A stretch of DNA of 13,858 nt from LB3-1 sp036401895 (GCA_036401895.1 DASWTW010000144.1:1-13858), one strand, 5' to 3'. Positions 1 through 8,120 are shown, counted from the first letter of the stretch. The notes: a model not told the origin generated them from the letters alone. Made by a program: numbers and translations.

Positions 1-3000
1 GGGCGCTGTGCCACGCCCAGAATCTTGGCGATCCGTGTCGCGCCGCCGACCCACTCTACATCATTGCCCTGCACCATCAGCTGAAGCACCGAGTAGGTCG
101 CGCCGGCGTTGATGCCCTCGGTCACCAGGATGTTGCCAACCTGGAGATTCGAGATCCGGTGCGTATGTCCGGCGATGATCGCATCGATCGTGGTGTTTTG
201 AAGCGCCTGCGCGATGCCGATGATCGGCCCATCCCAGGGCACGGCCGGCTGCTGGCCGATCGCGTTCTGGCCGTTGGCTGTGCCCTCGTGGATCACCACA
301 ATCTGCACGCGCACGCCTTCTTTGCGCAGCCGCTCCGACTCCGCCTGGATGCGCGGCACGGCAGATAGGAAGGTCAGACCTTCGGTCGCACCGCGCGCCA
401 CCAGCTCCGGCGTGCTTTCCAGCGCCGCGCCGATCACACCGATCTTGACGTCGTTGACCTCGAAGACGCGCGATGTGCGTACCCAGGACGGCGCTTTGCC
501 CGTCGCCGTCTCCACGATATTAACCGCCAGGAACGGGAAGTTGGCGCGCGCTTGCTGGCGCAGCAGCCGCTCGATACCATAATCGAACTCGTGGTTACCG
601 TAGGCCGTTGCGTCGAGCCCCCAGGCGTTCTCGACATCGATCGCGGGCATGTCCTCCAGCAGCCCGGAGTTGGGCGGCGAGGCTCCGACATTATCGCCAC
701 CGGCGAGCAGCAGCGTCCGGCGCGGGAAGTTGGCGTCTTCTTCGTCGAAGAGCGTTGCCAGGTAGGCCGCTCCGCCGACCGAGACGTTCAGATTGTCGAG
801 CCGGATCGTCGTGGGATCGAGCTGACCGTGGAAATCGTTTAGGCCGACGACCGACAACGCCTTGACCGAGTCGCTGCCACGGAGCGCTTGGAGCAGCACG
901 CGGCCCTGAGCGAACTGCGGCAGTGGCACGCCGAGCAGATACGCGACGGTCGGCGCCAGGTCGATCGAGCGCACGCCGCCGACGCGACCCTTGGCGATGC
1001 CCTCGCCGCCGGCCAGGAACGTCGCGCGCATATTGATGTTGTCGTCAAGATCCTGGATGTCGGGCACGTAGCCATGCTGGCCGAAGAAGGCCGATCGCGC
1101 TACCAGCGTGCCGGGCGTCGCGGCGTCGTACTGGTACGGCGGATACGCAAACGCAACAACATCGCCGGTGCGCGTTGGGTAGGCCATGTCGGTGGTGCTG
1201 CCGGGACCGTTGGGAATGTAGCGTGTCTGGGCCTTGGTATAAACCCGATCGATCACCTTCCACTGCTCGGGCTGTCCGTCGCCGGTCCAGTCGTTGGGAT
1301 CTTGCAGCGCCTCAAACGCGGCCTTGATCTGGGCCACGACCGCCGCCTCGTCCGCAGCCGCGACCTGCTGGAAGCCGCCGCCGGCCGGATCGCGACCGGC
1401 CAGGTTGAGATAGATCTGAACCGCGCCGCCGGCCCAGCAGGCTTTCGCTTTGCCGATCGTTTCGCCGGTCGCCGGGCGGCAGTTCGAGGTCTGTGGCCGC
1501 GACAGCAGCCCGAGATCGACGAGTACCTTGCTGGCGTCGATCGCCAGGAACTGCGGCGCAAAGCCATGATCCGAGGCCACGAAGGTCGGCGTTCGGCGCG
1601 GCATCAGCGACTGAATCAGCGCTAGCGTGGCATCCGCGCCCTGGTAGGTGCGCTGGATAAACGCTGACCGCTGCGCGACGCGACCATCGGGCGTGCCGTT
1701 GACCTGCACATCGTCGTAGGCCGGGTTGGGCGCGCCGTTCGGCAGCGTGCGCGTGATCAGGCCCACGAACTGATGCTGAAACTCGTCGGTGACGGGATAG
1801 CCGCCCAGCACCAGATCCGGCTGGTAGCGCTGAAGAATGTAGCGGATCAGCGGATGGTGACCGGTCTCCCAGTACAGGCCCTGCTCGACGTAGGTTTCCT
1901 CGCTGACGATCCCGGCCTCAAGGACCGCGAAGTCGGCAGCCGTCGAGACCGGGAAGCGCTGGGCCACATACTCGTCGAAGTCGCCGGTAAAACCAGGCTC
2001 ACCCGGCCAGCTCGGCCAGCTGGCATTCGCGCGCGTGACCGAGGTGTGGAAGAGCCGCACCCGTGACAGATCCGGCGTCAGCTCTTCGACCTTGACCAGC
2101 ATACCGGCCGTCTTGCCCGCCAGCGCCCCGCCGATCAGCGTGACCTTAACGTCGGCCCACTGACCGCGCGCCAGGGTTGCCACGGCGGCGGAGCCATCTT
2201 TGCCGAAGGCCAGCAGCACGCGATCGTAGTTCACCTGGCCGTCGTTGGTCGAGTCGAAGATGTAGGCGTTCAAGCCATATTTGTCGATGCCGAAATCCAG
2301 CACGCGCAGCCGCATCTCCTTGGCCGGGCTGTACGACGTCGGAACGTTGGTCCAGCCGGTCGCATCGGTGGGCGCGGCCTGTGGGAACGGTGCATTGCCG
2401 GCGAAGCCCGCCGGATGATCGAACTGGAGCCCGAAGGAGGCCGTGAACTGCGGATCGTCCAGCGGGCTAATATAGTTGGTGGCGACGCCACGGCCGGAGA
2501 AAAAGCCGCGATAATCTACCGTCGGGCCGTTGATGGTGGCGTTGCGCCCGCCGGCCCACTCGATCTGGGCCACACGCTTGCCGCCGCGCTCAGCCGCCTG
2601 CGCGATCGACTCAGCCTGCAACACGTTGGCATCGAAGGCAGCGGTGCGGTTGGCGAAGGGCTGGCCGTTGATATGGAAGGTGTTGTTGGTGGAGCCGTGG
2701 ACGCCGGGCCAGGCACCCGTGGCGAGCGTGTACCAGCCGGAGCCAGTATTCGGCGGCGCCTGGGTCAGCATCCCGTGACCGCCGGCATATGCGCCTTTTT
2801 TGAGGAGATCGCCGAAGGCCGGCAAGAGCCCATCGTCGACATAGTCGGCGATCATATCCTGCCGCAGACCATCGGCGGCGAACATGATCGTGTGGTCGGC
2901 TCGCGGCGAACGCGCCGAAGGAGCAGCGGCGGCAACGCCGACCAGTGATGAAAGCAGTGCGGCAACGACCAGGAGCGACGACCAGTGTCGCCGGGTCAAT

Positions 3001-3011
3001 CGAGACGACAT
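1..3011 (-). CDS. Secreted bifunctional phosphoesterase: nucleotide pyrophosphatase/phosphodiesterase domain fused to a 5'-nucleotidase-like metallophosphatase (C-terminus off window)
   Basis: The open frame runs from ATG at 3011 to the left edge without a stop, giving 1003 codons. Residues 1-30 are a signal peptide: basic MSSRLTRRHW, a hydrophobic stretch, then VAAAA before a Pro/Arg-rich linker. Residues 39-712 match the alkaline phosphatase superfamily, phosphodiesterase/nucleotide pyrophosphatase type. Visible there are FAADGLRQDM (metal Asp47), PNTGSGWYTLATG with probable nucleophile Thr89, VHGSTNN, TDEFQHQF (Asp409, His413), SDHGF (Asp481, His482) and GQHGY (His646). About 300 residues, including a long insertion, separate the nucleophile from Asp409. 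Two Cys near 505-520 could form a disulfide. From about residue 718 a calcineurin-type metallophosphatase begins, with NDFHG (726-728), GGDN, GNHE (805-808), VVIHEG and AGHTH (948-951), in the UshA/5'-nucleotidase order. Family knowledge suggests the first domain cleaves nucleotide diesters to NMP and the second dephosphorylates NMP; the pairing of substrates is inference. The substrate-binding C-terminal nucleotidase domain would lie beyond position 1. Confidence 0.93.
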   Translation of the reverse strand, partial: MSSRLTRRHWSSLLVVAALLSSLVGVAAAAPSARSPRADHTIMFAADGLRQDMIADYVDDGLLPAFGDLLKKGAYAGGHGMLTQAPPNTGSGWYTLATGAWPGVHGSTNNTFHINGQPFANRTAAFDANVLQAESIAQAAERGGKRVAQIEWAGGRNATINGPTVDYRGFFSGRGVATNYISPLDDPQFTASFGLQFDHPAGFAGNAPFPQAAPTDATGWTNVPTSYSPAKEMRLRVLDFGIDKYGLNAYIFDSTNDGQVNYDRVLLAFGKDGSAAVATLARGQWADVKVTLIGGALAGKTAGMLVKVEELTPDLSRVRLFHTSVTRANASWPSWPGEPGFTGDFDEYVAQRFPVSTAADFAVLEAGIVSEETYVEQGLYWETGHHPLIRYILQRYQPDLVLGGYPVTDEFQHQFVGLITRTLPNGAPNPAYDDVQVNGTPDGRVAQRSAFIQRTYQGADATLALIQSLMPRRTPTFVASDHGFAPQFLAIDASKVLVDLGLLSRPQTSNCRPATGETIGKAKACWAGGAVQIYLNLAGRDPAGGGFQQVAAADEAAVVAQIKAAFEALQDPNDWTGDGQPEQWKVIDRVYTKAQTRYIPNGPGSTTDMAYPTRTGDVVAFAYPPYQYDAATPGTLVARSAFFGQHGYVPDIQDLDDNINMRATFLAGGEGIAKGRVGGVRSIDLAPTVAYLLGVPLPQFAQGRVLLQALRGSDSVKALSVVGLNDFHGQLDPTTIRLDNLNVSVGGAAYLATLFDEEDANFPRRTLLLAGGDNVGASPPNSGLLEDMPAIDVENAWGLDATAYGNHEFDYGIERLLRQQARANFPFLAVNIVETATGKAPSWVRTSRVFEVNDVKIGVIGAALESTPELVARGATEGLTFLSAVPRIQAESERLRKEGVRVQIVVIHEGTANGQNAIGQQPAVPWDGPIIGIAQALQNTTIDAIIAGHTHRISNLQVGNILVTEGINAGATYSVLQLMVQGNDVEWVGGATRIAKILGVAQR

Positions 3012-3016
3012 CCAAA

Positions 3017-3023
3017 CCTCCTT
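3017..3023 (-). promoter_or_regulatory. Ribosome binding site of the phosphoesterase gene
   Basis: AAGGAGG on the minus strand lies 5 nt before the ATG at 3011. It is a near-perfect Shine-Dalgarno sequence. Together with the signal peptide that starts immediately after the ATG, it fixes this start. Confidence 0.85.
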
Positions 3024-3078
3024 CGCTTAAACCGTTCACCGTGAATATCACGCTGCCGAAGCGAGTCTGAGCTGTCAG

Positions 3079-3119
3079 GGCGATCCTGATCTTTCGGAAA
3101 GATCGCGAGCGGGATCGCC
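3079..3119 (-). other. Nested hairpin in the leader of the phosphoesterase gene
   Basis: An outer perfect 8-bp stem pairs GGCGATCC (3079-3086) with GGATCGCC (3112-3119). It encloses an inner perfect hairpin, GATCTTT-CGG-AAAGATC (3088-3104), with a 7-nt asymmetric bulge on one side. The structure lies about 60 nt upstream of the ribosome binding site and downstream of the predicted promoter, so it would be in the 5' leader. No T-run follows on either strand, so it is not a standard intrinsic terminator. It may be a leader control element, a transcript-stabilising structure, or a chance or decayed repeat. Confidence 0.5.
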
Positions 3120-3240
3120 TTGTCGTCGAATTTGATAGGGCGCTAGTGCTTGCTGCGTGCCGGGTAGAATGCGAGATCGATGCATGCAGGGTTGCGCAAG
3201 CGAGTGTCTGTGAACACTTCCTGGCAACGTGGGTGAGGCG

Positions 3241-3269
3241 ATCCTAGCAGCATTCCCGGGCGCTGTCAA
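3241..3269 (-). promoter_or_regulatory. Sigma70-type promoter for the phosphoesterase gene
   Basis: On the minus strand TTGACA (3269-3264) is a perfect -35 hexamer. It is followed by a 17-bp spacer and TAGGAT (3246-3241), a 4/6 match to the -10. The -10 is preceded by TGC, which gives an extended -10 element. The predicted transcript would start near 3234 and have a leader of about 220 nt. This supports separate transcription of the phosphoesterase gene from the NRPS-PKS pair. It assumes Escherichia-like promoter rules hold in this host. Confidence 0.55.
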
Positions 3270-3397
3270 CGTGGCGACACAGCGAAAACTGCGGCTGAAC
3301 AAGCCTCTACATGCGTTAAAGGCCGCGTGGACACCGATCGTTACGAGGCGCCGCTCACGCGGCAAAAGTGCCGGACTGCTACACTGGCCGCTTTCCG

Positions 3398-3443
3398 GTA
3401 GGGGCGTGTCGCGATACGCTCAGAGCACGCAGCTCGTCCCTAC
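3398..3443. repeat. Multi-stem palindromic intergenic element
   Basis: The arms GTAGGGGCG (3398-3406) and CGTCCCTAC (3435-3443) form an 8-of-9 inverted repeat. Between them lie two smaller inverted repeats: GTGTCGCGATAC (3406-3417, near-perfect palindrome) and GAGC-ACGCA-GCTC (3423-3435). The whole can fold as a small cloverleaf or cruciform. It sits about 20 bp beyond the PKS stop. Intergenic elements with GTAGGG/CCCTAC ends are, as far as I recall, common in Chloroflexia genomes. I cannot see a second full copy here, so its status as a dispersed repeat is inferred. Confidence 0.5.
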
Positions 3444-3463
3444 AAATGTTGTTGCTCTTTGTC

Positions 3464-6400
3464 CTAGCGGCGTTCGCGGCGCTTCTCGCGGCGCTTCTCG
3501 CCCCGGCTGCGGCTGCCCTCATACTGCGGCTTGTCGTCAGGCGCGGGATTGATCAGCAGGGCCAGCGCGCTCACGGTTGGGCCTTCGTACAGGCTAACGG
3601 TCGGGATCTGCACGTCGAAGGTTTTGCGCAGCTGGTTGATGATCTGAATGCCGCTGAGCGAGTTGCCGCCAAGATCGAAAAAGTTATCGTGGACGCCAAC
3701 CTGCTCGATGCGCAGCGACTCCTGCCAGATCCGGGCGATCGTCTGCTCGGTCTCGTTGCGCGGCGGCACGTACGCATTTTGCAGCGTCGGGCGCGGGTAC
3801 AGCGGAGCATCGCCGGTCTCGGCCGTCGTCGCGTCGTCGCGCACCACCTCCAGCTTGATCCACTGGTCGATCCTGGCGCGCAGATCGCTGGTCGCGACGA
3901 TGACCTGCGGCAGATCGGGCCGGGCCACGATGCGCTCGAAGGCTTCCATGCCCTCGGCCAGCGTGATCGCCTGCTCGGACGCGGCCTGGTCGTAGCCCGG
4001 CTGGCGCTCCTGATCGACCGTGATCTGCCAGGCGTCCCAATCCACGGCGATCCACGGCACCGGGCTGCTCTGGCTGAGCTTGTGCGCCAGCGCGTCCATG
4101 AACAGATTCGCCGCCGCGTAGGCGCCCAGGCCCAGACCGCCCAGCACCGTGGAGAGCGACGAGAGCAGCATACAAAAGTCGAGCGAGCGGCCGGAGAGCG
4201 CCTCAGCCAGCACCAGCGTGCCGTCGATCTTGGCCTTGAACTGCTGCTCACAGACTTCGATCGTGGTCTCCCGGATCGGGCGGAAGAACTCGCGGCCAAC
4301 CAGGCCGGCGGCATGAATCACGCCGTGCAGCGCGCCGAACTGCTGCTGGGCCTGATCGATCGCCGTCTGCATCTGTTGGCGATCGGCGACGTCGGCCTTG
4401 ATCACCAGCACCTCGGCGCCCAGCTCCTCGAACGACTGTATTTTGCGAATCTGGCGGCTGGTGCGATCGTCGGCGGCACGAGTGGAAAGCCAGCGCTGCC
4501 ACTCTTCACGCGGCGGCAGTCCTGAGCGGCTGGTCAGAATCAGCCGGGCCTGAGCTGTCTGCGCGAGGTATTGCGCCAGCTCAAGACCGATGCCGCCCAG
4601 ACCGCCGGTGATCAGATACACGCCGCGCTGGCGCAGGCCCGGCCGGCCGGCTGCTCGATCCAGGCGTACCGGCTCGACATCGCGCACCCAGCGCCGGTTA
4701 TTGCGGTAGGCCACCACCGCATCCGTGCTCGGCGTGCTGCACTCGGCGATCACATGCTCGATCAGGCGCTGCTCCTGCCAGCTGCCCGGCTGCGGCAGCC
4801 GCAGATCGATGCTGCGACAGGCGATCTGCGGGTATTCTTGCGGGATCACGTTGCACAGGCCCAGCGCGGTCGCTTTCTCCGGCTCAAGCGCTGGCTCGCC
4901 ACTCACCGGCTGCGCATTGTTCGAAACCACTGTGATCTGCACCGGCTGGGCCAGATCTTGCGCGCCCAGCGACTGTGCCAGCGCCAGCAAGCTGTAGAAG
5001 CCGACATCCAGCGCCCGCGCGATGCGATCCCCCTGCGTAAACGTCTCGTCGTAGCTGCTGACGTTCCACAGATGCAGAATCGCGGACGGCGCGAGATCTT
5101 GCGATCGCAGCTCGGCGAAGAGCGCGTCGTAGTCGTCGCGGCTGCGCGGATCGATCGCGTAGTGGCGCTCGCGCAGCTTGGTGAAGAGGCTACCCGTGGT
5201 CACCGTGACAACCGCGTGGCCGCTCGCCTCCAGCCGCTGGCCGATCTGCACGCCCAGGCCGGAAACATCGCTCAAAATCAGCCAGCGCGTCGGCTGCTCG
5301 GTGTTGGCAACGGGCAGGAGCGCGGGCTTCCAGAACGGCTGGTAGAACCAGTCGGCGACATCGGCTTTTTTGTGAGTGGGCGCGGCGCCGGGCGCGGGCA
5401 GCGCTGGCGCAGTCGGGGCCGGCTCGACCCAGTAGCGCTGGCGCTCGAAGGGATAGGCCGGCAGCGCAACCCGGCGACGCTGCTCCGCCGGGTGCCCAGT
5501 GGGCATGGCACCCTGGTCGAAGGCGTCCCAATCGATCGCGACGCCCGCCAGCCACAGCTTGCCGGCTGTAGACAGCACAAACGCGGCGTCGCTGAGCTTG
5601 TCGTTGGGATGGTGCACCGAGGCAAGGATGATCTGGCTGGGGTCTTTGGCTGGATGCTGCCGCGCGAGTGTGCTGAGCGTCTGGCCGGGACCGATTTCAA
5701 GCAGCACATTGTTGGGCTCGCTCAGCAGCTCGTCAAGCGCCGCCGAGAAGCGCACCGCTTGCCGCAGATGTGTGGTCCAGTAGCGCGGATCGGTGGCCTG
5801 CGCGGTGGTGATCCAGGTGCCGCTCACATTCGACAGATACGGAATCTGCGGCGGCTGCAATCTGATCCGGCGAACCTGCGCGGTAAACGCGTCAAGGATC
5901 GGCTCCATCATCGCCGAGTGGAAGGCGTGCGATGTATGCAGGCGGCGGCAGCTCAGGCCCTCGGCGCTCAACTGCGCCTCAAGCTGCTCGATCGCGTTCG
6001 TCGGGCCTGAGACCACACACAGCGACGGCCCATTGACCGCCGCCAGCGAGAGATTCGCTCCGAGCAGCGGCAGCACATCAGCCTCCGGCAGCGGCACGGC
6101 CAGCATCGATCCGGGCGGCAGCGTTTGCATCAGCCTGCTACGCGCCGTCACCAGCAGCAGCGCGTCCTCCAGTGTCATCACGCCCGCCAGGGTGGCCGCG
6201 ACGTACTCGCCGATCGAGTGGCCGACCAGCGCCTGTGGCTTGACGCCCCACGACATGAACAGCTGCGCCAGCGCGTACTCGATCACAAACAGCGCCGGCT
6301 GCGCGATCTGGGTTTGCGTCAAGCGCTGCGTGGCTGTCTCGGCAGCGTCGGGCGCGGGATACAGCACGTCGCGCAGATCGAGACCGAGCTGTGGGCGCAG

Positions 6401-8104
6401 CACACCGGCGCAGCGATCGACGGTGTCGCGGAAGACCGGCTCGTCCGCGTACAGCTCACGGGCCATGTTGACATATTGCGCGCCCTGGCCGCTGAACATA
6501 AAGATCACCGGACGATCGCCCTGCTCGTAGACGCCCGTGAGCACTCGCTGCGCATCCCAGGTTTCCAGCGCGTTGACGGCATCGTCAAGATCGGTGCAGA
6601 CCAGCGCCCGGCGATGGCTGAAGGCGCGACGACCTTTTTGGAGCGTGTAGGCCACATCGGCGAGATTGAGATCCCGATTCTGCTTGAGATGCGTCGCCAG
6701 CCGCGTGGTTGCGGCTTCCAGCGCGGTGCTGGTCTTGGCCGACAGCACCAGCAGCTGCCAGGGCCGGCCCTCGTCGGTCGGCTCCAGCGCCGGCGCTTCC
6801 TCGACGATCACATGCGCGTTGGTGCCGCCCATGCCGAACGAGCTCACCCCGGCGATGCGCGGCCGGTCGCTGATCCACTCGCTCAGCGCGTTGTTGACGA
6901 AGAACGGGCTGTTGGCGAAATCGATCTGCGGATTAGGCGCGGTGTAGTGCAGGCTGGGCGGGATCTGCTTATGTTTGAGCGCCAGCACGGCCTTGATCAG
7001 CCCCGCAACTCCGGCGGCGGTGTCGAGGTGGCCGATGTTGGTTTTGATCGAGCCGATCGCGCAAAACTGCCGCTTCTGCGTTTTCTTGCGGAACGCCTGC
7101 GTCAGCGCAGCGATCTCGATCGGATCGCCCAGCGCGGTGCCGGTGCCGTGCGCCTCGATGTAGGAGATTTCTTCAGGGTGTACCTCAGCGATCGCCTGGG
7201 CCATCGCGATCACCTGGGCCTGGCCGTCGACGCTGGGCGCCATATAGCTGACTTTGAGCGAGCCGTCGTTGTTGACCGCCGAGCCACGGATCACCGCGTA
7301 GATCGAGTCGCCGTCGGCCAGCGCGTCTTCAAGCCGTTTCAGCACGACGACGCCCGCACCGTGACCGTTGACAAAGCCCTGCGCGCTGGCGTCGAAGGCG
7401 CGGCAGTGGCCGTCGGGCGAGGTTGCGCCGCCCTGCTGGTAGAGGTAGCCCGCGCGCTCGGGAAAATGCAGCGAGACGCCGCCGGCCAGCGCCATGTCGC
7501 ACTCGTAGTTGAGCAGGCTCTGGCAGCCGTGGTGCACCGCCACCAGCGACGTGGACGAGGCGCTCTGGATCGTGACGCTCGGGCCGCGCAGGTTGAGCTT
7601 GTAGGAAACCTCGGTCGTCAGGCTATCTTTGTCGTTGCCGATCGCGGCCTGCAAGCTGTCGACTGAGGCGACCATGCGCACCTGGGCCAGCAGATTGTTG
7701 AGCAGGTAGGTGTTCATGCTCTCGCCGCCGTAGACGCCGATGCGGCCTGCGTAGCGCTCGGAATCGTAGCCGGCGTGCTCCAGCGCTTCCCAGGCCACTT
7801 CCAGAAACAGCCGGTGCTGCGGGTCCATCAGCTCGGCTACTTTGGGACTGTGCCCGAAGAAGGCCGCGTCGAAGTATTCCGCGTTGCCGAGCGAGCCGCG
7901 CGCCTTGACATAGTTAGGCAGCGCCAGCAGCGCCGGATCGACGCCCTCGTCGATCAGCTCCTCGTCGCTGAAGAACGCGATCGACTCGATGCCTTGCTGA
8001 AGGTTGCTCCACAGCTCGTCGACGCTGTTCGCTCCGGGAAAGCGCCCCGCCAGCCCTATGATCGCGATGCCGTCTGCCGCTTGCTCCGTTTCCGCGCTAT
8101 CCAT
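3464..8104 (-). CDS. Type I polyketide synthase module, KS-AT-KR-ACP, with Cys-to-Ser ketosynthase
   Basis: A 1546-residue single-module PKS. KS (about 11-435) contains DPQHR, EAHGTGT (His319) and NIGH (His359), but the active-site motif reads QSASSTSL, with Ser183 in place of the catalytic Cys. AT (about 530-840) has GQGAQ near 538, GHSIGEY with nucleophile Ser630, and HAFH (726-729), which predicts malonyl-CoA. A structural KR subdomain (about 900-1140) leads into the catalytic KR with GGLGGIG near 1166, Ser1316, Tyr1329 and Asn1333; it should reduce a beta-ketone to a hydroxyl. There is no LDD motif, so B-type stereochemistry is not supported. ACP carries DLGGNSL with phosphopantetheine site Ser1482. 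DH, ER, methyltransferase and thioesterase are absent. The ATG at 8104 has AAGGAG 10 nt upstream and a 63-bp gap to the NRPS stop, so the two genes are probably one operon. The protein ends in a Lys/Arg/Glu-rich tail that may be a docking segment. Confidence 0.97.
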   Translation of the reverse strand: MDSAETEQAADGIAIIGLAGRFPGANSVDELWSNLQQGIESIAFFSDEELIDEGVDPALLALPNYVKARGSLGNAEYFDAAFFGHSPKVAELMDPQHRLFLEVAWEALEHAGYDSERYAGRIGVYGGESMNTYLLNNLLAQVRMVASVDSLQAAIGNDKDSLTTEVSYKLNLRGPSVTIQSASSTSLVAVHHGCQSLLNYECDMALAGGVSLHFPERAGYLYQQGGATSPDGHCRAFDASAQGFVNGHGAGVVVLKRLEDALADGDSIYAVIRGSAVNNDGSLKVSYMAPSVDGQAQVIAMAQAIAEVHPEEISYIEAHGTGTALGDPIEIAALTQAFRKKTQKRQFCAIGSIKTNIGHLDTAAGVAGLIKAVLALKHKQIPPSLHYTAPNPQIDFANSPFFVNNALSEWISDRPRIAGVSSFGMGGTNAHVIVEEAPALEPTDEGRPWQLLVLSAKTSTALEAATTRLATHLKQNRDLNLADVAYTLQKGRRAFSHRRALVCTDLDDAVNALETWDAQRVLTGVYEQGDRPVIFMFSGQGAQYVNMARELYADEPVFRDTVDRCAGVLRPQLGLDLRDVLYPAPDAAETATQRLTQTQIAQPALFVIEYALAQLFMSWGVKPQALVGHSIGEYVAATLAGVMTLEDALLLVTARSRLMQTLPPGSMLAVPLPEADVLPLLGANLSLAAVNGPSLCVVSGPTNAIEQLEAQLSAEGLSCRRLHTSHAFHSAMMEPILDAFTAQVRRIRLQPPQIPYLSNVSGTWITTAQATDPRYWTTHLRQAVRFSAALDELLSEPNNVLLEIGPGQTLSTLARQHPAKDPSQIILASVHHPNDKLSDAAFVLSTAGKLWLAGVAIDWDAFDQGAMPTGHPAEQRRRVALPAYPFERQRYWVEPAPTAPALPAPGAAPTHKKADVADWFYQPFWKPALLPVANTEQPTRWLILSDVSGLGVQIGQRLEASGHAVVTVTTGSLFTKLRERHYAIDPRSRDDYDALFAELRSQDLAPSAILHLWNVSSYDETFTQGDRIARALDVGFYSLLALAQSLGAQDLAQPVQITVVSNNAQPVSGEPALEPEKATALGLCNVIPQEYPQIACRSIDLRLPQPGSWQEQRLIEHVIAECSTPSTDAVVAYRNNRRWVRDVEPVRLDRAAGRPGLRQRGVYLITGGLGGIGLELAQYLAQTAQARLILTSRSGLPPREEWQRWLSTRAADDRTSRQIRKIQSFEELGAEVLVIKADVADRQQMQTAIDQAQQQFGALHGVIHAAGLVGREFFRPIRETTIEVCEQQFKAKIDGTLVLAEALSGRSLDFCMLLSSLSTVLGGLGLGAYAAANLFMDALAHKLSQSSPVPWIAVDWDAWQITVDQERQPGYDQAASEQAITLAEGMEAFERIVARPDLPQVIVATSDLRARIDQWIKLEVVRDDATTAETGDAPLYPRPTLQNAYVPPRNETEQTIARIWQESLRIEQVGVHDNFFDLGGNSLSGIQIINQLRKTFDVQIPTVSLYEGPTVSALALLINPAPDDKPQYEGSRSRGEKRREKRRERR
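3477..3500. repeat. 12-bp tandem repeat encoding the basic PKS C-terminal tail
   Basis: Two perfect copies of CGGCGCTTCTCG (3477-3488 and 3489-3500) follow a shortened copy at 3468-3476 that ends next to the stop codon. On the coding strand they give the repetitive residues EKRREKRRERR. Because the unit is a multiple of three, copy number can change without disturbing the frame. Slippage expansion is the likely origin. Confidence 0.8.
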
Positions 8105-8114
8105 GCGAAGATCG

Positions 8115-8120
8115 CTCCTT
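8115..8120 (-). promoter_or_regulatory. Ribosome binding site of the PKS gene
   Basis: AAGGAG on the minus strand lies 10 nt before the ATG at 8104. The spacing is slightly long but acceptable. The 63-bp gap to the upstream NRPS stop shows no promoter-like pair or terminator, which favours co-transcription. Confidence 0.7.

Larger units (their letters stand above)
3012..3463. other. Intergenic region between the PKS and the phosphoesterase gene
   Basis: No credible gene is seen in these 452 bases. The short frames lack recognisable domains and overlap structured DNA. From right to left the region holds a multi-stem palindromic repeat just after the PKS stop, a promoter-like pair reading leftward, a nested hairpin, and small palindromes at 3035-3045 (TTCAC-C-GTGAA) and 3041-3051 next to the ribosome binding site. 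I see no hairpin followed by a T-tract, so no intrinsic terminator can be called for the PKS transcript. Confidence 0.7.

Noticed and set aside
888..1625. Plus-strand frame of 245 codons opposite the phosphoesterase gene
   Set aside because: No domain or ribosome binding site is seen, and the opposite strand encodes conserved phosphoesterase motifs such as SDHGF and GQHGY.
3360..3373. Hairpin CGGCA-AAAG-TGCCG as a possible PKS terminator
   Set aside because: The stem is only 5 bp and no T-tract follows on the minus strand.
3368..7666. Long plus-strand open frames, e.g. 3368-4525, 4571-6010 and 6125-7666
   Set aside because: They lie antisense to the PKS with its continuous KS, AT, KR and ACP motifs. 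Their predicted proteins are Arg/Ala/Gln-rich with no recognisable domain, as expected for opposite-strand frames in GC-rich DNA.
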